Numbered from the stretch's first letter, positions 47,192 to 57,108 are shown. The stretch: DNA of 64,000 bases from Phytomonas francai (GCA_001766655.1 MJCC01000002.1:1538157-1602156), one strand, 5' to 3'. The notes: generated by a model from the sequence alone, not told the origin. Translations and numbers: made by a program.

Positions 47192-50041
47192 TTACAAATA
47201 CAACGAAGAGGCAAACACAATATCACGCTTTATCAGTTGTATGCCTTTGATAAATTTATCATGTAGCTCCATGCTACCAATCGCAGGTGACCTCGCCGCA
47301 GAGGCTAGTTGCCTCAGCATCTCCTCTAACCTCCGCATCATTCGTACAATATCTCCCTCATATGCTGTCGTCTTACTAACCAAATCTATAAATTTTGTAC
47401 CTTTAGCCCATAGGTACGTCACTTCCATAAGAGAGGGCATCACCTTCTCTACTGCAGTCTTTTCTTGAGTTAAACCGCTCTCAACACACACTGTTGCGAT
47501 GCGTGTGACGATCTCGTTCAACTCCTTGAGGGGCTGTTCAAATTCTTGTGGTAATGAAAAACCGTCTGGCATACGATGAACATTCACGAGGCAAGATAGC
47601 AATGCGACAATCATTTCGGTCTCCATGGAATTTAAAACCCCCTTGAAGAGGAGCTCAGTTAACAATATTTCATTCTCATCCGTCGTTGTGATTTCGCATG
47701 CTATGCGAGATTTCCTGAGAATAATGTTTTCCTTATCTATGTAATCCATTCGACGTAAGACGCGCATCATTTGTTTAAGCTCTTCCGAAAAGACAGCCTT
47801 ATTCATGGTAACAAGCTCACGGTTCACCTCCTCCAGTTGGCCTTCGAGTTCAGCCTTATGCTTATAAACGTCGTACTCAGCTTTTAATTCCTCGGTGGGG
47901 TTATTATAAAGTGCGTTTCCCTCCAACTGCTTCTCGAGATTGGACACTTGGTTCAGGAGCTTCTCAAGCTGTGGGTCTTCGATACCCATTTGAGCTACCG
48001 ATAACCTTGGTATTTTATCTTCTCCGAACTCGCGATGCAGTTTGGAGAGCGTCTGCACCATAAGAGCTCGACCCTGCTCAGAGTCAGGTTGAGGTGGCAA
48101 GTTAGCCTTGAGGGTGGAAAGGCATTCAATATCCGAGAAATCGAACGCCAATGTATAAAGATCAGCGGTCACCGACGTGTACTCTGTAACATGGCACGGG
48201 GTTATAGAAACCGGGTTAGAGGGATCAATTTTTTTGCAAATGACAGCCACATTAATGGTGAAAGCGCTGGGGTCCGTTAGTACTGAGCCGGGAGACTTGG
48301 CTGCGAACGAACGACACACACCCCATCCAAAACAGGTCTGGTCGGAATCTCTCACTACTCGCACGAAGCGGCCTGACTGAATCCAATTCTTGAGGTACCT
48401 AGGCTGACGAATGACATCATTGATCTCCTTTTTTCGCTTTGTGATGAGGGTGTTACACAAAGTATATTGGCGAAACACTTCTTCGTTTTGCACACGAATC
48501 TCACTAATCTCGGCCCCCAGCCGTGATTTAGTGTTCTCTAAAGCGGGCTTGTTGGAGAGTCGCTGAAACTGTGCAAAACTTCTCTTCATCATAAACTCGG
48601 GATCAACGTCTTCTACACGAAGCAGATTAAGCACCATATTGTAGGTTAGGTGAAAACTGCTTAACAAAACATCGGCCCCTCCGCCGGTGAGCTGCTTAAG
48701 AGTGTCTGGCTCGACTGCCTCATCTACCATGGCAATAACCACACCCACGCGATCCAAGCCGCGTCTGCCAGCTCGCCCAGACATTTGAATGTACTCTCCT
48801 CCCGTCAAATATCGATTTTTTTCGCCGTCAAACTTCTTTACAGAAGTAAAGACCACGGTGCGCGCTGGCATATTCAAGCCCATTGAAAAAGTCTCAGTGG
48901 AAAAGAGCACCTTGACAAGACCTGCTTGGAACAAAATTTCAACTACCTCTTTCAAAATAGGAAGTAGGCCAGAATGATGAATACCAACGCCTCTCCTGAG
49001 GAGGGGCAACAAGTGTTCAATTGCCGGAAGCTTGCGATCCTCCTCCGCCAATGACTCCATTGCATTATTAAACACCTCGGTCACTAGGGCATCCTCCTCG
49101 GTATTGTTAAAATTAAGACGAGATTGAGCAAGGGCATTGCGCTCACACTCAGATTTAGCAAATGAGAAGACGATCACTGGATACATATTTCGATCCATAA
49201 CAAGCTTGACGATCTCCATGATAGGCTGTGTTCCGCTGCGGCCGCGTGTCTTGGGACTGGAGGCGGTGTGTCCGCGATCAGCGTCGCCGGTTGCAGCTCC
49301 TTGGTTCGTTGAATCGCTGCCAACGGACACCATCGCCTTGTTGAAATTGTCGTCACGAAATTTCCCTTTTTCATCTACAATAAGATAAATCCCCTCTGCT
49401 CCAGCTGGATACAGATAGTGCTGTAAAGGAACAGGCCGGTAATTCGTATGAATAACATGCACCTTTGTGTTCGGGTGAATGCTCTCTACCCAAAGCGAAA
49501 ATTCACGAGCATTAGGTATGGTTGCTGATAGAAATACGTATTGACAACCTTCAGGGAGAAGAATAATGGTTTCTTCCCAAACAACTCCACGGGATTTGTC
49601 CCGCATGTAGTGCACTTCATCAAAAACCACACACCCGACCTCGCGCAGCATTTCCGTGCCACGGTACAACATGCTTCGAAGAATTTCAGTAGTCATTACA
49701 AGACAGTCCGAATCCGATTTTATGGTTGTATCTCCAGTCATGAGGCCGACTGAGTCAAATTTTTCAGAGAACTCACGAAACTTTTGATTACTCAGCGCCT
49801 TAATTGGCGAGGTGTAAATAACTCGTTTTTTTTCTCGGAGAGCCTTTGCTATGGCGTATAATGCAACAGTGGTTTTCCCGGCAGAAGTGTGCGCTGAGAC
49901 TAGTACACTATCTCCATTCTCAAGTGCATCAATACTTTCCTTCTGGAAAGTGTCTAGTTCGTATGGAAATGTAATAGGCGGATCCACCTCCCGGCGCTCC
50001 TTTTTGAAGGCTGGCTCCTGCTCACTACTCACTGCGTTCAT
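47192..50041 (-). CDS. MTR4: MTR4-like exosome/TRAMP RNA helicase (DExH, SKI2 family)
   Basis: 949 residues from ATG 50041. An upstream in-frame ATG at 50104 lies before a TTTTTGTAG splice acceptor, so it is not in the mature mRNA. The core begins FPYELDTFQKESIDAL, then motif I SAHTSAGKTT, Ia YTSPIKALSNQK, motif II DEVHYMRD, motif III SATIPNA, and FSTETFSMGLNMPARTVVF with QMSGRAGRRGLD as motifs V-VI. LRSMLYRG and YRPVPLQHYLYPA are MTR4 hallmarks. An arch domain follows around residues 560-760 and a DSHCT C-terminal domain to the end. The enzyme unwinds RNA for the nuclear exosome in rRNA processing and surveillance. The gene directly follows RRP41 (exosome) in transcription order. Confidence 0.92.
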   Translation of the reverse strand: MNAVSSEQEPAFKKERREVDPPITFPYELDTFQKESIDALENGDSVLVSAHTSAGKTTVALYAIAKALREKKRVIYTSPIKALSNQKFREFSEKFDSVGLMTGDTTIKSDSDCLVMTTEILRSMLYRGTEMLREVGCVVFDEVHYMRDKSRGVVWEETIILLPEGCQYVFLSATIPNAREFSLWVESIHPNTKVHVIHTNYRPVPLQHYLYPAGAEGIYLIVDEKGKFRDDNFNKAMVSVGSDSTNQGAATGDADRGHTASSPKTRGRSGTQPIMEIVKLVMDRNMYPVIVFSFAKSECERNALAQSRLNFNNTEEDALVTEVFNNAMESLAEEDRKLPAIEHLLPLLRRGVGIHHSGLLPILKEVVEILFQAGLVKVLFSTETFSMGLNMPARTVVFTSVKKFDGEKNRYLTGGEYIQMSGRAGRRGLDRVGVVIAMVDEAVEPDTLKQLTGGGADVLLSSFHLTYNMVLNLLRVEDVDPEFMMKRSFAQFQRLSNKPALENTKSRLGAEISEIRVQNEEVFRQYTLCNTLITKRKKEINDVIRQPRYLKNWIQSGRFVRVVRDSDQTCFGWGVCRSFAAKSPGSVLTDPSAFTINVAVICKKIDPSNPVSITPCHVTEYTSVTADLYTLAFDFSDIECLSTLKANLPPQPDSEQGRALMVQTLSKLHREFGEDKIPRLSVAQMGIEDPQLEKLLNQVSNLEKQLEGNALYNNPTEELKAEYDVYKHKAELEGQLEEVNRELVTMNKAVFSEELKQMMRVLRRMDYIDKENIILRKSRIACEITTTDENEILLTELLFKGVLNSMETEMIVALLSCLVNVHRMPDGFSLPQEFEQPLKELNEIVTRIATVCVESGLTQEKTAVEKVMPSLMEVTYLWAKGTKFIDLVSKTTAYEGDIVRMMRRLEEMLRQLASAARSPAIGSMELHDKFIKGIQLIKRDIVFASSLYL

Positions 50042-50061
50042 CCTTGGTGGTGTGCGAAGCC

Positions 50062-50072
50062 CTACAAAAACG
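50062..50072 (-). promoter_or_regulatory. Probable trans-splice acceptor of MTR4
   Basis: On the minus strand a T-rich tract ends in GTAG, 20 bases before ATG 50041. It lies between the two in-frame ATGs and so selects the inner one. Confidence 0.55.
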
Positions 50073-50382
50073 ATATAGTATTTCAAAGGGAAGAATAAAT
50101 GCATAAATCATTAAAGAGCAAACAAAAAAACACTTAGTAAAATACACCCTTTGATTAACAAATATTTTTTAAAAAAATGATAACAAATTCTTAAACGTAT
50201 TTTAATCTATCTATCTATATAGATAAATAGATAATTAAGTTACCAGTGGCTTCACAGCAGCCATCATGTTGCATCGCTATCTAAATCAAGACGATACAGG
50301 TAACAACTCAAGCGGTAAATGCGAGTATAAACACGAAAAACGCAGAAGAATAATATGCAAGAGAGGACATGCAAACGAAAGC
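50073..50382. other. Intergenic MTR4-RRP41
   Basis: AT-rich with a TCTA-type repeat followed by its near-inverse (about 50204-50233: tctatctatctatatagata plus aatagata), able to form a hairpin. No gene is seen. Confidence 0.45.
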
Positions 50383-51117
50383 CTAATCTTTGAACATTTC
50401 CTTTGCATAATCCTCAATTATTCCCTTCATAGTCTTCCAAACCTGCTTTTCAATGCATTCCTGTGCACCCTGGATCAACAAACCCACGGATTCCGGTGTG
50501 GAACGCGAGGATGTTTCTAACCAAACAATGCGGTTCACATCGTGAGATGTAACAGCGAGAGAAACCATAGGGCATTGGGACCGCATTTCTTCGCTTGTCA
50601 AGTCCACAAGCAACTTATTATCAACAATTCCTGCATTAATAGAGCACACGGTGTCTCTCATTGAAATGCCTGCATTCATAAGTGCAAGGCAAGCCGCATT
50701 AATGCAAGTGGTCTTTTCATTTCCGTTTTGTCGTAATACCTCAATGTAAATATGGATCTGCGAGCTGGGGTATTGAGACAGCAAAACTATTGAGCGTGCA
50801 ACTTGCACAATTATAGTGGCTATATCATCCGCCATTTTGTTACGATATTGTGGATTGCGGCGATATTCACTAGCAAATGCTGCAATTGAAACTTCGCAGG
50901 TCAAAAGTGCCTCATCGTGTTTTGCCCCTTGCTTGTTAATACATTCTCGAGGCCCGAATACGGAGGCACAAACCCTAGCGTTTCCATGCTCCAATACACA
51001 ATCACCATCGCAACTAGTCACAGTACCGAATTTGGCACTGATTGGACGTGACTCCAGCGGTCTGCGGCCATCGATGCGAAGACCTGCAGAATTGACGTAC
51101 TCCCTGTTCTTTGACAT
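50383..51117 (-). CDS. RRP41: Exosome RNase PH-like subunit RRP41
   Basis: 244 residues from ATG 51117, the usual family size. It begins NSAGLRIDGRRPLESRPI, the RRP41 opening, then GDCVLEHGNARVCASVFGP (RNase PH substrate-binding strand), SEYRRNPQYRNKMADDIATI, LLSQYPSSQIHIYIEVLRQNG and the C-terminal fold CINAACLALMNAGI, followed by VDLTSEE. It is one of the six RNase-PH-type ring subunits of the core exosome. It pairs with RRP45-like partners in the nucleus and cytoplasm. It is transcribed just upstream of MTR4; in kinetoplastids such adjacency has no known regulatory meaning. No anomalies. Confidence 0.92.
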   Translation of the reverse strand: MSKNREYVNSAGLRIDGRRPLESRPISAKFGTVTSCDGDCVLEHGNARVCASVFGPRECINKQGAKHDEALLTCEVSIAAFASEYRRNPQYRNKMADDIATIIVQVARSIVLLSQYPSSQIHIYIEVLRQNGNEKTTCINAACLALMNAGISMRDTVCSINAGIVDNKLLVDLTSEEMRSQCPMVSLAVTSHDVNRIVWLETSSRSTPESVGLLIQGAQECIEKQVWKTMKGIIEDYAKEMFKD

Positions 51118-51671
51118 CTAATTCATATAGTAAGAAAAAAAATTAGAGTAAGAAGTACCTGGAAATTCTTCATAGTGGGGGTATCAAAGCTATACGCAAT
51201 CTAATAATATAGTTATACATATATATAAAGCAAAATAAATCAGATTCATTGAACATAAAAAAACGTCCATGCGATCGGTACGCAAAATAAAAAATGCAAG
51301 CTTTTAATGGAAACTAAATTATATGCAATCGTTGAATTAGGAGCTAATCCAGATTCAATAATCAGAATTTGCTCCGTACCCTTGAATTTGTTGTAATTGC
51401 GAAGCTGTCGTGGTGATATGTATTCAAATCCATACGTTCAACGCAGAGGAAGCGATATGAAATACAAATACGTTTAAATTTTTCACTCAATTAGGAAAGC
51501 AGCAAAGCGAAGATTCAAAAAGTCCTCAGCATCACTAACCCTTCCGTGAAAACTATACAACAACATTTCAATACTTTTGTTTATCCCTCCCTCGCTGTCC
51601 TTTTGTCGTTATTATGTAGAAGGTGCACGTTTCTCCGGCATAAGACCACAGCCAATGATGATAAAGTCCCA
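51118..51671. other. Intergenic, AT-rich
   Basis: RRP41 leader and AP-2 mu 3' UTR. No gene seen. Confidence 0.45.
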
Positions 51672-52970
51672 TTAAATATAGCATTGATACTTCCCAGCCT
51701 TGCTAGTGTAGCGAACCCACTTGTTCGCGCTATACATCAGCATCGGTTCCTCAACTTTGAGACCTATCACCTTTAATCCCGAAATGGAACGTGATAAACA
51801 TTCAAAAGCAATAGTAATGAGTGGTCTTGATACCAGCACATGAGCATTTTCTACGGTTGATGCGAACTGCTTAATCTCAGCGTAAAATGTTATTTCCTCC
51901 CCACATACCAGCGAAGATAGCTTCCATACGATGGCTCTATTAGACACCTGAAAATTGGCCTGCCCTTTTGACACCTGCACGTTAATCGTAACCGTGTTCT
52001 CAGGACATGGAACTATCACCTCGACGTTGTCAACCTTTAGATTCGGCTCTGAATCGGTTTTCAGGGAAAATTCGACTTCCGTACGTGTTTTGGAAACCTC
52101 CCTCATGTGTGATGAGACTATTCTCAAGGGGGGGGTAAAGTCCCTATTAGAGCGGTACTGCATCAAAGTGAAACTACCATCTGGTGGCACTAAACGAAGG
52201 CATTGCTCCTCATCGAGCTTGCTTAAGCGAACGCAAGTGTGGAGCAACACGTCACTCAGTATTGCCTGATTTTCTTCGGGTTTTCTTTCCAGCGGATCAC
52301 TGTATATACAGGTGTTTAAAGTCAACTCACAGTTGGGCATCCCTGAAAGAAAGCTGTTCATTACTACCTTTCCCATTACATCACTTTGAAGAATATCGCC
52401 TGTAGAGGACAACAACAAATTGATGTCCTCACAAACGTTTAAAAAAACTTCATTATTCTGGTAAATTAATCCTCCCTCCCTCCAGGGGACTGGACCAGTT
52501 ATCTTTCTTGTGATGCGCTCCGATACCCCTTGGTTTTTTACAACATCCCTTTTGATGCCTGACTCTGAAATAAACTCTATAAGGCACGCCTTCTCTGTGA
52601 GAAAAGGATATCCAAAATCTAAGGTTTCGTCAATAATTTCCTGAATGGCTACAAATTTACCTTTGATAATGGGCTCATTAATCGCCCCATAGTATGTTTG
52701 AATAGTTTGGAGCAAACGGATCAAGTATTGCATGTACAAAAAGCAATCATCGTTTCCATCCGCAACCATAACGACAAACATCTCGCTCAGCGCTAAGTGA
52801 ATATAACAGAGGCTATCTATAATGTTAACAGGGCACCGATCAGATTTCTTGGTAGCGATAAGACTCCTTCTAAAAGTGTCCGAAAGATATCGAACGCTAT
52901 GATCCGTTCGATAAAGGTGTGAGGAAACCAAGTCCCCTCGTAGGTTTAAAAACATCAAAGCAACGATCAT
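51672..52970 (-). CDS. AP2M1: Clathrin adaptor AP-2 mu subunit-like (medium adaptin)
   Basis: 432 residues, the size of AP-2 mu, from ATG 52970. The N-terminal longin-like part reads IVALMFLNLRGDLVSSHLYR, CYIHLALSEMFVVMVADG and EIIDETLDFGYPFLTE. The linker ITRKITGPVPWREGGLIYQNNEVFL lines up with the AP-2 form ([20 protein letters not shown]). The mu-homology domain follows: GKVVMNSFLSGMPNCELTLN, FTLMQYRSN, VEVIVPCP and the C-terminal YSANKWVRYTSKAGKYQCY. The basic PIP2-binding patch is weaker than in animals. AP-2 sorts cargo into clathrin-coated vesicles at the flagellar pocket. African trypanosomes lack AP-2 while T. cruzi and Leishmania keep it. AP-1 mu is the alternative, but linker spacing favours AP-2. 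Confidence 0.75.
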   Translation of the reverse strand: MIVALMFLNLRGDLVSSHLYRTDHSVRYLSDTFRRSLIATKKSDRCPVNIIDSLCYIHLALSEMFVVMVADGNDDCFLYMQYLIRLLQTIQTYYGAINEPIIKGKFVAIQEIIDETLDFGYPFLTEKACLIEFISESGIKRDVVKNQGVSERITRKITGPVPWREGGLIYQNNEVFLNVCEDINLLLSSTGDILQSDVMGKVVMNSFLSGMPNCELTLNTCIYSDPLERKPEENQAILSDVLLHTCVRLSKLDEEQCLRLVPPDGSFTLMQYRSNRDFTPPLRIVSSHMREVSKTRTEVEFSLKTDSEPNLKVDNVEVIVPCPENTVTINVQVSKGQANFQVSNRAIVWKLSSLVCGEEITFYAEIKQFASTVENAHVLVSRPLITIAFECLSRSISGLKVIGLKVEEPMLMYSANKWVRYTSKAGKYQCYI

Positions 52971-53163
52971 TCGTGAATATTTTGCATGTGCTACGGGTGT
53001 AGAATGTAATAAAACTATATTTAAATTCTAATGAAGGGGAAATAGAAAAAGCGGACGTAAAAAAGTTACACTCCAGAGTGAAGGACAAGTGCATAATCGC
53101 TCTTACAGACGCATAATATAAACTTAAAGTGAATTCATCTCTTAATCATCTTGCTAACTCATG

Positions 53164-53508
53164 CTAATCTTTTTCTGCGACCGATTCAAATATGCTTTTC
53201 TTATATTCCGCATGTTGGTCTCTTCTTCGCTTCTTTCGTTCGAGCGCCTTCTTGTCCCTAGCTTCGTCATATACTGAAATACGCAAAATCCGTTCTTTCC
53301 CGATGGCATAATCATTTAGCGCTGTAACAGCATTAGCGGCTGATTCACATTGCTCGTATATGACTATTGCGCAGCCCCTGGTAAGGGGAGAAGAACCTAT
53401 CCTTATTTGCTGTATGGCACCATATTCACCAAAAAGTTTATAAAGATACTCACCATTGAAAGCCTTCGATGGAATTCCCGTTACCAGCAGAATCCGTTCA
53501 TCTGGCAT
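53164..53508 (-). CDS. SF3B6: SF3B6 (p14/SF3b14a) RRM protein
   Basis: 114 residues from ATG 53508. A single RRM: RILLVTGIPSKAFNGEYLY as RNP2 and helix 1, FGEYGAIQQIRIGSSPLTRG as the loop and strand 2, and GCAIVIYE in the RNP1 position, where human p14 also departs from consensus. TRGxAxVVYE in the human protein aligns closely. The tail is Lys/Arg-rich (KKALERKKRRRDQ). p14 is a U2 snRNP SF3b subunit close to the branch-point adenosine and bound by SF3B1. PHF5A, another SF3b subunit, lies in the same gene array. Confidence 0.85.
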   Translation of the reverse strand: MPDERILLVTGIPSKAFNGEYLYKLFGEYGAIQQIRIGSSPLTRGCAIVIYEQCESAANAVTALNDYAIGKERILRISVYDEARDKKALERKKRRRDQHAEYKKSIFESVAEKD

Positions 53509-53734
53509 GATAAATAAGGAAATCCTTCAGAAACTATATAAGGGCAAAAAATGTCAAAAACATATGGGAAGAAAAGGACAAAGTATCATCATTTTTATGT
53601 GCAGGGAAATCCCTCTGTAGTGAACCAAATATACAATCCCAAATGTGTGCATGTTCGTGTTGTAGTATTACCTTTAGCAAGACAAGACTTTGTTAAATAA
53701 AAGACAAGATTCTTCGTTTACATTTTGGGGTAAA

Positions 53735-54379
53735 TCAGAGCGAATCATCTTCATCGCATTCGATTTGAGATATCGATGAAATGCAATGAACGTTACTTTT
53801 CAAAGCCTTACTTTCCCCTACAAAAATAATATATGGAAGAACCCTGCTTAGAAGCGTGGCTTGTGAAGAATCATGCGTCAGTAAAATAGTGGGATTTATC
53901 TGTCTTGTAAAGGCTTCATATCCCTTTGCAGTCGTGCAAAAGAGGATTTTATGCCTCTGGAGCCCCTCAATCCCTTTTAACTCCTTCAATATCTGCATTT
54001 TATCATTTTGAATCGAAATTCGGCACATTAGATAAACATCTAATGTAGATGCAAACCAAGACAATATCTCTTTCGCTTTACCATCACATACCCATTCGCC
54101 ATTTGAAAAAAAAACATCCCAGGCACAGCATATTTTGCTACCTATAAAGTGCTTTTTCTTTAGTTTTGTAAGAACATCAAGGTCTACATCCTTCTTCAGT
54201 GGCTGTTGTTGTGTTGACCTTGTATCAATTCCCCGGATAGAGCGCGGGGGATGTTGTTTTCCTAATTTTTTTTTATAGACATATATGATGGTCACGGCGC
54301 CAATCACAAAAGCTAACAAAGTGGTGAACAAACCTGATGATTGCTGAAAAACAACATCAGAAAGCGGTTTGCGATGCAT
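53735..54379 (-). CDS. PEX22: PEX22-like glycosome/peroxisome membrane protein
   Basis: 214 residues from ATG 54379. One membrane span lies near residues 16-34 (LFTTLLAFVIGAVTIIYVY), followed by a basic linker and a soluble domain from about residue 70. The soluble part contains DVYLMCRI, GLQRHKILFCTTAKGYEAF, VRQL-like TRQINPTILLTHD and LPYIIFVGES, which resemble plant PEX22 (DLYLME, DKVLFCSTENGRTSFVRQL, ARFIKYQLHI). PEX22 anchors the ubiquitin-conjugating enzyme PEX4 for receptor recycling in peroxisomes. In kinetoplastids it would act on glycosomes. Similarity is modest but topology and motif order agree. The acidic C-terminal end is unusual. Confidence 0.6.
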   Translation of the reverse strand: MHRKPLSDVVFQQSSGLFTTLLAFVIGAVTIIYVYKKKLGKQHPPRSIRGIDTRSTQQQPLKKDVDLDVLTKLKKKHFIGSKICCAWDVFFSNGEWVCDGKAKEILSWFASTLDVYLMCRISIQNDKMQILKELKGIEGLQRHKILFCTTAKGYEAFTRQINPTILLTHDSSQATLLSRVLPYIIFVGESKALKSNVHCISSISQIECDEDDSL

Positions 54380-54654
54380 GTCTTCTCTTTTTACCTAAAT
54401 AAGTGATAATGATAGTGATAGCAATAATAATAACAAAAAAAGAATACCCTTCTCCTATGATTGGGTAGTAATAACTTACTTTAAGCATAGAAACAGTCGT
54501 AAAACAGCGAGAAAGCGTGAATGTATTTAGAATGCAATATAAGATTGACAACAGTAAAGAAAAACAATAGCACATAAATACGTTGACAATAATGATACGT
54601 GTTTGATGTTCTTGTATGCACATGAGAAAAACTCTCGGGTAAGCTGCGAAACGA

Positions 54655-56760
54655 TTAGGCATTAAAGATATATAACCCCCCTCGACCCTCACGTTTTAAA
54701 AAACCCTTCTCAGTGAGAACAGATATTCTCAGCCTTATGTCATTTACAGTAGGGGAAAAAACGTTCGAAAGAGAATTTGTGACTTCCTGGCAAAGAAACT
54801 CATGCTCGACCTTTTTGTGCGTTTTTAAAATACGCACAATAGCAGCATCAATACTAATGGAGCGACTAGACTCCGCGGTTTTTTTCAACGTATCCTGAGT
54901 ATTGGATGCGTCTAGGTCTTTTTGTGTGCCCGAAGCTATTCGGATTTTCTGTCGCTGGGAGGAGAAGTTGTGATTAAACTCAAATGATGTCGGCGACCTT
55001 GTCACAAGCCCAACCTTCTCGAGTGCGATCACTTGAGTTTCAATGTCTGCTTTCGTAATTGAGGTTTTCTTGCAAATCTGACCGATAAAAATACTTTGAT
55101 CTGTGTTAAGAGACTCAATCGTGTTGACAAAAGATGTTGGAGCAGACACGCTGTAGATTTTGCCTAAATGGTTCAGTTGAAATACAACGGTTCCATGGGA
55201 TAGTTGAAACGTGAGCTTTCTTCCATTATGAAGAAGGGCATAGAACTTTTCGAAAGCCTCCATGCATATGTTCATCGGATCTGGTAGTGTCATGGAAATA
55301 TTGGAGTACTGGGGCCAGAAACCGCTGGTAAGAATGGTTGCCTTAAATTGTAAAGGTAAAGTGCATTGGCTTCGCTCCATGACACGCATTAAACGGTTTT
55401 GAGTGTCGCCGCTACACTTTATATCGTTGATCATTTTCTCCATACGACTTACACTTTCAGCGTCACACTCTTGCTTCATTGCTGTAACAAAGTAAACTTC
55501 TCTCTCAAATAATTCGGGCTTTGAGTGTGCATGAAGCAGACGCCCAGCCAGATAGCTACGAAAGGAAATTTCAAAGACATCCTTATCGTTTATTAAGCGA
55601 AAAAGATGAATAGTATCTTGACAAAGCTTTTCCAAAGCTTCATCCCTAGCTGTACGAATATGGTGATCAAAATAAAGAGCCAGCATTTCAACAAAAGAAT
55701 TTGTACTGTTCAGAATTTCCTTTACTGCCAACATGATATCCTTGCTGAGGTTTTCCTCAAATAAAGTCGAAAGCTCCCTGATATTTGAGAGTAGGGCCAG
55801 TAATTGACTAATAACAGATACAGGCGATAATAAATACTCGGTACTGGTCGAAAATATCGCTTTGCACATTCTTCTGGTCTCTGCCGTGCAAGCATCAAGG
55901 ATGGGCTTCATACATCCCATTCGACTATACACACTAATGATCTGCTTCATAACGGAAAAGTTCCACTCATTAAGCATAGAGATAAACCCAGTTGAACTTT
56001 GAATAATGTAGTCCTGATTACCACCAACAAGAACACGGTACATAGTTGCCTCGGCCTTCTGTGCTGATGAGGAACTTATAATATTTGTCGCTTTACCTTC
56101 TTCATTAGCGGTTGCCATTGACACCCATGTAAGAAAGTCACTCACGGAATTTTCGCGGTGTTGCTTTTCTCCTTCGTGGGTGTACATCTCCTCTAAATGC
56201 TTAAGGTATGGCTCCTCGACATAAACATTATAGAAGCGCCCTCGCTCGAAACCCTCAAGCAATTTAGCAACAATTCTGAGCTGATCCCATTGAATGGGGT
56301 CACTAATAGCATGGAAAAACAATGTTTTGATGTTTTCTTCAACCGATGAATCCTCTAGAACTGTTTCACAAAAGATGGTTTCTCCTATTTCCTCTATTGT
56401 TCGCGTATAAAACATGTGAGAGTAATTCTTAAAGTAGAGCAAAAGACCGTTAAGCTGTAACAAGGCACCACTAAACTCATTCCACTGCGACACAAAGAAC
56501 TCTAAATAGTTGCTTATTTTCGGCTCGTGAAGCTTATTTAGAACGACATGTGCTTGTGCCTGCAAAAGCTCTTCAATGTGGTCAAGAACATGGCACCCTA
56601 GACCTGCCTGACACAACATAAAGATGGTATGATGAATAAACTGGAAAGAGTATCTAACAGGCTTCTTTATAAAAAGACTTTGAACAACTTCTTTTATAAT
56701 CTCCCATTTTCGTGTGAATTCTATTGTTTCTGATGGTCTCTTGTGGTTCATATGTATCAT
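54655..56760 (-). CDS. Cullin, neddylated E3 scaffold
   Basis: 701 residues from ATG 56760 (ATG at codon 4 is possible). The N-terminal ~350 residues are all-helical cullin repeats. The cullin homology domain has the ILTSGFWP signature (about residues 475-482), FEKFYALLHNGRKLTFQLSHG, the FNTIESL-type segment and winged helix. The C-terminal neddylation domain has AAIVRILKTHKKVEHEF, with the predicted Nedd8-accepting lysine K646 (human IVRIMK), and ends in KGFLKREGRGGLYIFNA. It is a scaffold for RING-type ubiquitin ligases; which substrate receptor it uses and its orthology to CUL1, 3 or 4 cannot be decided by eye. Confidence 0.85.
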   Translation of the reverse strand: MIHMNHKRPSETIEFTRKWEIIKEVVQSLFIKKPVRYSFQFIHHTIFMLCQAGLGCHVLDHIEELLQAQAHVVLNKLHEPKISNYLEFFVSQWNEFSGALLQLNGLLLYFKNYSHMFYTRTIEEIGETIFCETVLEDSSVEENIKTLFFHAISDPIQWDQLRIVAKLLEGFERGRFYNVYVEEPYLKHLEEMYTHEGEKQHRENSVSDFLTWVSMATANEEGKATNIISSSSAQKAEATMYRVLVGGNQDYIIQSSTGFISMLNEWNFSVMKQIISVYSRMGCMKPILDACTAETRRMCKAIFSTSTEYLLSPVSVISQLLALLSNIRELSTLFEENLSKDIMLAVKEILNSTNSFVEMLALYFDHHIRTARDEALEKLCQDTIHLFRLINDKDVFEISFRSYLAGRLLHAHSKPELFEREVYFVTAMKQECDAESVSRMEKMINDIKCSGDTQNRLMRVMERSQCTLPLQFKATILTSGFWPQYSNISMTLPDPMNICMEAFEKFYALLHNGRKLTFQLSHGTVVFQLNHLGKIYSVSAPTSFVNTIESLNTDQSIFIGQICKKTSITKADIETQVIALEKVGLVTRSPTSFEFNHNFSSQRQKIRIASGTQKDLDASNTQDTLKKTAESSRSISIDAAIVRILKTHKKVEHEFLCQEVTNSLSNVFSPTVNDIRLRISVLTEKGFLKREGRGGLYIFNA

Positions 56761-57108
56761 TGCACTTTGTGTACGAGCACTATTTTTTTATTAAACAAAG
56801 AATATTTTAAAAATTCTTGAGAAAAAAATAAAAGCTGCACGTACACCTGGAAAGTGAAAAAAAAGGTATCAGATGTAGAGCGCAGAATACATAACACTTG
56901 GAGTAAGAATAATATATTCGCCACAACTCAAATAGCTCCCAAAGCTAAATATTTTTCATGATTAAAACAAATTATCTAAAGAGGCCTCGATTATAATACT
57001 CCTGCCTTGTTGAAAAAGATTAGTTATAGACTTAGTATTAGTGATTATCAATTATTATTCGCAACAGATTGGCTCTAGTAGAAATCGGACTTGTATAGGA
57101 AAATATCT
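56761..57108. other. Intergenic, AT-rich
   Basis: Cullin leader and fibrillarin 3' flank. No gene seen. Confidence 0.45.
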
